From RGIG7332 sp045580305 (GTDB taxonomy: Bacteria; Bacillota; Clostridia; Oscillospirales; JAAYXM01), in the NCBI GenBank assembly GCA_045580305.1, contig JAZNNQ010000033.1, positions 25,985-89,984 of the forward strand: a DNA stretch of 64,000 nt, in the 5' to 3' direction. The notes under the pieces are model-generated. The model worked only from the letters and a program-made list of their open reading frames with translations. It did not search any database and had not been told where the DNA came from. The first letter of the stretch is position 1; each line of letters opens with the position of its first letter. Of this stretch, positions 59,718-64,000 are shown one piece after another. Both the position numbers and the translations under genes were made by a program.

Positions 59718-60755
59718 TTAGTTATTTAAATACACGGTCTTGCCGGTCTTGGAAGACTCATAGATTGCAAGAATGATCTCAACAGGAAGCTTACCGTCAT
59801 ACTGGGTAACCATAGGATCGCGATTATTACGGATAGCATCAACCATATCGGTAAGCTGACGAACATGACCGGTAATTGCAAAGTTTGTGGGGTCATTGGA
59901 AGTATCTGCGGAATCGTTGGGATCGAACATTGCATCCTTGGGCGGAAGTTCGCCTTCAACATTCCATGCAGTAATCTTGTCTTCAACCATAGTGATAACA
60001 CCACTATCACCGGAAATTTCTGTAACACGGGGACTACCCGGATTGATGGAAGTAGTACCAACGATCTGTCCGAGAGCACCGTTCTCAAACTCTAAAATAG
60101 CAACAGCGGTATCCTCTACCTCGATGTTGCGCACCAAGGTTCTTGCAAGCGCGGAAACAGACTTAACCGGACCCATAAGGTAACGGAGAATGTCAATACC
60201 GTGGATACCCTGATTCATAAGAGCGCCGCCGCCGTCCATCTTCCAAGTGCCTCTCCAGCCGCCCTTGTCGTAGTATTCCTGTGAGCGGTAGAACTTCATG
60301 CGAAGGTCAGCGTGAACGATCTTACCGAGTCTGCCCTCCTCGATTGCACCCTTGAGCGCCTGAACGCCGGGAGCAAAACGAAGCTGGGAAATAACAGCCA
60401 TCTTAACGCCGTTATCCTTGCAAGCAGCAAGAAGAGTGTCAATTTCCTCATGAGTGAGAGCCATGGGCTTCTCAACTACGATGTTCTTACCTGCATTTGC
60501 AGCAGCAATTGCAAGAGGTGCATGAAGACCGCTGGGTGTGCAGATACAAACAACATCAATTTCAGGATCAGCAAACATTGCATCAGTAGAATCATACGCC
60601 TTTACGCCGTATTTCTCAGCGAATGCAATTCGAGCCGGTTCAAAAACATCGGTAACACCGACAAGTTCTGCACCGTCGATGGACTGAACAGCCTGAGCGT
60701 GCCAGTTGGAAATAACGCCACAGCCGATAATACCAAACTTAATAATCTTTTCCAT
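59718..60755 (-). CDS. Gfo/Idh/MocA-family oxidoreductase
   Basis: 345 residues. IGCGVISNWHAQAVQSIDGA is the Rossmann loop, IDVVCICTPSGLHAPLAIAA and VVEKPMALTHEEIDTLLAAC carry the EKP motif, and GGALMNQGIHGIDILRYLMG the catalytic His. It oxidises or reduces a sugar with NAD(P). It lies 11-12 nt from both neighbours in one operon. Confidence 0.95.
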   Translation of the reverse strand: MEKIIKFGIIGCGVISNWHAQAVQSIDGAELVGVTDVFEPARIAFAEKYGVKAYDSTDAMFADPEIDVVCICTPSGLHAPLAIAAANAGKNIVVEKPMALTHEEIDTLLAACKDNGVKMAVISQLRFAPGVQALKGAIEEGRLGKIVHADLRMKFYRSQEYYDKGGWRGTWKMDGGGALMNQGIHGIDILRYLMGPVKSVSALARTLVRNIEVEDTAVAILEFENGALGQIVGTTSINPGSPRVTEISGDSGVITMVEDKITAWNVEGELPPKDAMFDPNDSADTSNDPTNFAITGHVRQLTDMVDAIRNNRDPMVTQYDGKLPVEIILAIYESSKTGKTVYLNN

Positions 60756-60767
60756 TTCTATTTCTCC

Positions 60768-62024
60768 TTATAAAATTGCAGCAGCAACTTTTCTAATACC
60801 TGCGATACTGTCCTCGATATCCTTCTTGGTATGAAGAACACCGATGGTCATTGTAACGGTACGAGGCATAAGATCAACCGCTACCGGACACATATCCTCG
60901 GTATAAACGATTTCTTCATCAAACTGGTTAAAGGGGAAGCCGCTGGGATCAACGGTCTTCTTGTAGAATAACTGCGGAATCATATAGGTCGGACGACCGC
61001 CGTATAAGCAGAAGCAACGGATATTCTCAGCGTTGAGTGCATCGATAAACTTCTGGCAGGTTTCTTTATCCTTTAACATAAACTGTGTTGTACAGCCGCA
61101 CTCGCCCTCGGGATCATTGATATGTACAAGCTCAATACCGTCAATCTCAGAGAGAGCGTCAACCATCATCTTCTTATACTCACGGAACTGATCGATCATA
61201 CCGGGAAGTTTAGAGAGCTGAACGGATGCAATAGCACCGGTAATTTCGCTCATACGATAGTTCTGACCGAGGAAGATATCATCTTCCGCATTGGTAGCGA
61301 GGAAACCTTCCTTCTCACGGAACATACCGTGGTCATGGTAACGAACAGCGCGCTCATAAAGTTTGGGATCATTGGTAGAAACAGCACCGCCCTCACCTGT
61401 GGAGATCATCTTGTTGATCTGGAGTGAGAAGCAAGCGAGATCGCCCCAGGAACCGGACATTTTGCCCTTGTAAGAGCTACCCATAGACTGAGCAACATCC
61501 TCAATTACGATAAGGTTGTATTTCTTAGCCTCAGCAACAACCTCGTCCATACGGCAGGGATTACCGAGGATCGGTACAGCAATAATAGCCTTGGTGTACT
61601 TGTCAACACAAGCACCGATCTTAGTCGGGTCAATGGTAAAACTCTTGTCGATATCGCAGAATACCGGAACCGCACCTGCAGCAACAACTGCACCTGCGGA
61701 TGCGATAAAGGTACAAGCGGGAACGATTACCTTGTCGCCGGGGCCGATACCTGCAGCCTTAAGCGCACAAACGATAGATGCGGTACAGGAGGTAACACCG
61801 ACGGTGTACTTGGTACCGATATATGCGGATAAATTCTTCTCAAATTCCTTTGCCTTGCCGAGCACCTTTTCCGGACCATAGTAACGGAAAGGAGACTGAG
61901 CACGGATGACTTCAGCCGCTGCCTCAACCTCGCGCTCATCATATGCGGATGCGCCCGGGTACGGAGCGGGAAGCGGATCGGGTCTTACGGGAGTGCCACC
62001 GTTAATAGCTAACTTTTCTGACAT
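60768..62024 (-). CDS. DegT/DnrJ/EryC1-family aminotransferase
   Basis: 418 residues. GVTSCTASIVCALKAAGIGP, VIEDVAQSMGSSYKGKMSGS and SLQINKMISTGEGGAVSTND (PLP Lys in NKM) are clear. A long C-terminal region (CFCLYGGRPTYMIPQLFYKK) distinguishes it from the surface-glycan enzyme at 55.3 kb. It starts the three-gene operon and could use or release the amino group of a 3-amino or scyllo-inosamine-type sugar. Substrate inferred only. Confidence 0.92.
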   Translation of the reverse strand: MSEKLAINGGTPVRPDPLPAPYPGASAYDEREVEAAAEVIRAQSPFRYYGPEKVLGKAKEFEKNLSAYIGTKYTVGVTSCTASIVCALKAAGIGPGDKVIVPACTFIASAGAVVAAGAVPVFCDIDKSFTIDPTKIGACVDKYTKAIIAVPILGNPCRMDEVVAEAKKYNLIVIEDVAQSMGSSYKGKMSGSWGDLACFSLQINKMISTGEGGAVSTNDPKLYERAVRYHDHGMFREKEGFLATNAEDDIFLGQNYRMSEITGAIASVQLSKLPGMIDQFREYKKMMVDALSEIDGIELVHINDPEGECGCTTQFMLKDKETCQKFIDALNAENIRCFCLYGGRPTYMIPQLFYKKTVDPSGFPFNQFDEEIVYTEDMCPVAVDLMPRTVTMTIGVLHTKKDIEDSIAGIRKVAAAIL

Positions 62025-62148
62025 AACAAATTACCTCCTATTTAACTTTCTTAAGTTTAACGGATATAAATTTTTATTTCTTTGCCTTTTCTGCTATTGA
62101 CTTGTCTTTTTCTACAAGATTATCAAGAAAGACACATACCTAATCTAT

Positions 62149-62176
62149 ATTTTACCATATAAAAAATAAACTTCAA
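62149..62176 (-). promoter_or_regulatory. Promoter of the DegT/Gfo/TIM-barrel operon
   Basis: TTGAAG (62176-62171) and TAAAAT (62154-62149) with 16 bp spacing on the minus strand, back to back with the amidohydrolase promoter. Confidence 0.72.
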
Positions 62177-62225
62177 GCCTTTTTTAACCAAACTTTGCAT
62201 TTTCTACTTTTATTTAAAGCCAATG

Positions 62226-62254
62226 TTGCCATATTCATTTAATTGCAGTATAAT
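62226..62254 (+). promoter_or_regulatory. Promoter of the amidohydrolase pair
   Basis: TTGCCA (62226-62231) and TATAAT (62249-62254) with 17 bp spacing. The gene start at 62285 has only a modest ribosome site (ACGGTGATG). Confidence 0.8.
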
Positions 62255-62284
62255 AGTAAAAAACTAAAGAAACGGTGATGTATT

Positions 62285-63049
62285 ATGCAAAAATTAAGTT
62301 TTTTTGACTGTAATGCGTACTTTGGCCCCCGTAAGGTCCAGATGCCCGGTTCTTTCTCAACCAAGGAAGACCTTATCAAAAATATGGACTTATACGGCAT
62401 TGAACGCGCCCTTGTTACTCACGCTTTTGCTCGTGAACTCGACCCGGTTGAGGGCAATGCTCGTCTGATGAATGAAATCAAGGATGATGCTAACCTCTCA
62501 CCCGTTTGGGTGGCGCTTCCTCACCATACCGGTGAATTTCCCAAGCCCGAGGCCCTCATTTCAATGATGAAGGAACAGGATGTTCGCGGCGTGACTCTTC
62601 TTGCAAGTCCCGCTTACTACTTCTTCTCCCTGCAGGAGTGGAATTGCGGCGATTTGTATGATGCTCTTGAGGATGCGAGAATTCCGCTGTTCTTAGGTTA
62701 TTCTCAGCTTGACCCCAACCTTGACGGTCTTTATAAGATTTTAAAGAAGCATTCCAAGCTTCCGGTTGTTCTCACCAATGCAAACTACCGTATAGCTCGC
62801 AACCTTTATCCCCTTCTTTCCCGTTTTGACAACCTTTATGTTGAAACCTTCGGCTTCAAGGCTCAGGATGGCATTGAGGATATCTGTGATAAGTTCGGTG
62901 CAGAACGCCTTATCTTCGGCACCGGTATGCCCGAGTCCTCAGGTGCCGGCGCAGTTGCAATGATTACATATGCAAACATTTCCTTTGAGGATAAACAGAA
63001 AATTGCAAGCGGCAATTTAGAGAAGCTTTTAGGAGGTGTGAAGTTCTAA
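62285..63049 (+). CDS. Amidohydrolase-family protein 1 (TIM barrel)
   Basis: 254 residues. FFDCNAYFGPRKVQMPGSFS at the start replaces the usual HxH metal pair with NAY, and IFGTGMPESSGAGAVAMITY is the last barrel strand, with GT in place of GSD. The metal site is therefore incomplete. It may be a partner or a diverged hydrolase of the next gene, with which it overlaps by 1 nt (TAATG). Confidence 0.8.
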   Translation: MQKLSFFDCNAYFGPRKVQMPGSFSTKEDLIKNMDLYGIERALVTHAFARELDPVEGNARLMNEIKDDANLSPVWVALPHHTGEFPKPEALISMMKEQDVRGVTLLASPAYYFFSLQEWNCGDLYDALEDARIPLFLGYSQLDPNLDGLYKILKKHSKLPVVLTNANYRIARNLYPLLSRFDNLYVETFGFKAQDGIEDICDKFGAERLIFGTGMPESSGAGAVAMITYANISFEDKQKIASGNLEKLLGGVKF

Positions 63050-63843
63050 TGGATATCAGAGAAAAGATTTTAAATGGTTTACCTATTGACGATATCAGAA
63101 TTATTGACTGTCACGACCATATGGGTCGTTGGAACGCCTTTTACATTCCGCAGGACGGTACCGCTGACCAGATGGTCGCTTCTATGGACAGATACGGCAT
63201 CGACCAGGTATTTGCTACCGCACATTCCGCAATCGGTCCGGATTATGTCCACGGTAACGATATGATCGCTGCAGCTTGCGACAAATATCCCAACCGTATC
63301 TGGGGTTATTGTACGGTTAATCCCAACCATATGGAAGATATGAAGACGGAACTTGCAAGATGCTTCGCCAATCCCGGTTTTAAAGGTATCAAGTTCCACC
63401 CTGCTTGCCACGGCAGAGCAATTAGTGATAAAAACTACACACCCGCTCTTGAGTATGCAGATGAGCGCAAGCTCCCCATTCTCATTCATGTCTGGGGTGC
63501 AGGCGATGTAGCTCAGGTTGATAAATTAGCAGAGGCTTACCCTAATGCCCGCTTTATTATGGGTCATTCCGGCGCTGATCTTTACGGCATTTCACTTGCC
63601 ATTGAGGTTATGAACAAGCGCGACAATGTATATGGTGACACCGCGCTTTCAACCGCTATGCAGGGTCAGATCGAGTGGCTGGTTAAGGAGGCTAACCCCA
63701 AAAAGATCGTGTTTGGTTCTGATATGCCCTTCTACGATCCGGCTCCTACCGTTGGTCGTATAGCTCTTGCGGATATTCCTTTTGAAACAAAAATCGATAT
63801 CTTCGGAAGAAATATGGCAGAAGCTATGGGAATTGAATATTAA
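63049..63843 (+). CDS. Amidohydrolase-family protein 2
   Basis: 264 residues. IDCHDHMGRW supplies HxH, FKGIKFHPACHGRAISDKNY and MGHSGADLYGISLAIEVM the further His ligands, and VFGSDMPFYDPAPTVGRIAL the catalytic Asp. It is a complete metal-dependent amidohydrolase of the ACMSD/TIM-barrel type, acting on a small cyclic or carboxylated substrate. Together with gene 1 and the divergent DegT/Gfo/isomerase operon it suggests a shared pathway. Confidence 0.9.
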   Translation: MDIREKILNGLPIDDIRIIDCHDHMGRWNAFYIPQDGTADQMVASMDRYGIDQVFATAHSAIGPDYVHGNDMIAAACDKYPNRIWGYCTVNPNHMEDMKTELARCFANPGFKGIKFHPACHGRAISDKNYTPALEYADERKLPILIHVWGAGDVAQVDKLAEAYPNARFIMGHSGADLYGISLAIEVMNKRDNVYGDTALSTAMQGQIEWLVKEANPKKIVFGSDMPFYDPAPTVGRIALADIPFETKIDIFGRNMAEAMGIEY

Positions 63844-63922
63844 AAAAAGAGGTCGGTTTAACGCCACAGCCAGATAAGGAAGCATTGGTTTTGATACCAT
63901 ATTTTCCGTAAATAGTGCATCA

Positions 63923-63958
63923 AAAATTCCGGTAATACGCCAGTATTACCGGAATTTT
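63923..63958. terminator. Terminator after the amidohydrolase pair
   Basis: AATTCCGGTAATAC and GTATTACCGGAATT form a 14-bp stem with a 4-nt loop and T-rich flanks on both sides, so it can act in both directions. Confidence 0.9.
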
Positions 63959-64000
63959 ATTCTTTCTCTTTACAAAAAATCTTGCTTTCAAAACTGCCTT
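63957..64000 (-). CDS. Possible C-terminal end of a minus-strand gene
   Basis: Read leftwards from 64000, an open frame ends GSFESKIFCKEKE and stop (TAA at 63959-63957), immediately before the shared terminator hairpin. Only 14 codons are visible, so this is a weak call supported mainly by the terminator position. Confidence 0.3.
   Translation of the reverse strand, partial: GSFESKIFCKEKE

Overview
The window looks like the chromosome of an anaerobic, gut-type clostridium (Bacillota, class Clostridia). The evidence is conserved Bacillota gene order (murB-rapZ-yvcK-whiA-dnaE-pfkA; M50 protease-scpA-scpB-DUF2953-gerW; infC-rpmI-rplT), a GerW-type sporulation protein, clostridial prophage gene families and AGGAGG-type ribosome binding sites. 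No species can be named from the sequence alone.

Layout. (1) 1-16.07 kb: the early half of a prophage, cut by the left edge of the window. A long minus-strand early operon carries a partial RlmN-like radical SAM gene, a DUF1492 sigma-like regulator, RusA, an N6-methylase-like protein, many tiny Zn-ribbon or unknown genes, PcfJ/PcfK, a replisome organizer, SSB, RecT, a DUF1351 protein, YqaJ exonuclease and a membrane-anchored lytic transglycosylase. It runs to a Cro-like gene that faces a LexA/CI-type repressor across an operator region. A plus-strand tyrosine integrase ends next to tRNA-Thr, the probable attachment site. (2) 16.2-38.0 kb: core housekeeping genes, mostly minus strand: pfkA, dnaE, whiA, yvcK, rapZ, murB, mtaB, a D-Ala-D-Ala carboxypeptidase, gerW, scpA/scpB, an S1-domain protein, L20/L35/IF3, tcdA, a small alarmone synthetase and a lipid kinase. 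A likely 6S RNA gene sits just upstream of tcdA. (3) 38.16-41.5 kb: tRNA-Trp followed by an unusual mosaic of 81-bp repeats and tri-loop hairpins. It runs into a 5'-truncated toxin-like ORF and three small membrane or lipoprotein genes, two of which are paralogous. (4) 41.6-56.5 kb: a YitT-family gene, then a 13-gene minus-strand surface polysaccharide cluster. It has an initiating sugar transferase, Wzx flippase, Wzy-like ligase/polymerase, three glycosyltransferases, DegT aminotransferase, a PLP-enzyme-like protein, two ATP-grasp proteins and a FemAB-like acyltransferase. This mix suggests an amino-acid-decorated glycan. (5) 56.6-64.0 kb: an EF-G-like GTPase with altered G motifs, then a three-gene operon (DegT, Gfo/Idh/MocA, TIM-barrel isomerase) divergent from two tandem amidohydrolases. 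Together these form an uncharacterised small-molecule pathway.

The strongest points for follow-up are the tRNA-Trp repeat mosaic with its toxin/immunity-like genes, the decorated-glycan cluster, the five-gene sugar/amidohydrolase locus, the repeated gene-junction module in the prophage, the AUC start of infC, the His-less HPr-like protein and the 6S RNA. All functions are read from motifs and gene order by eye. No database or structure search was run.
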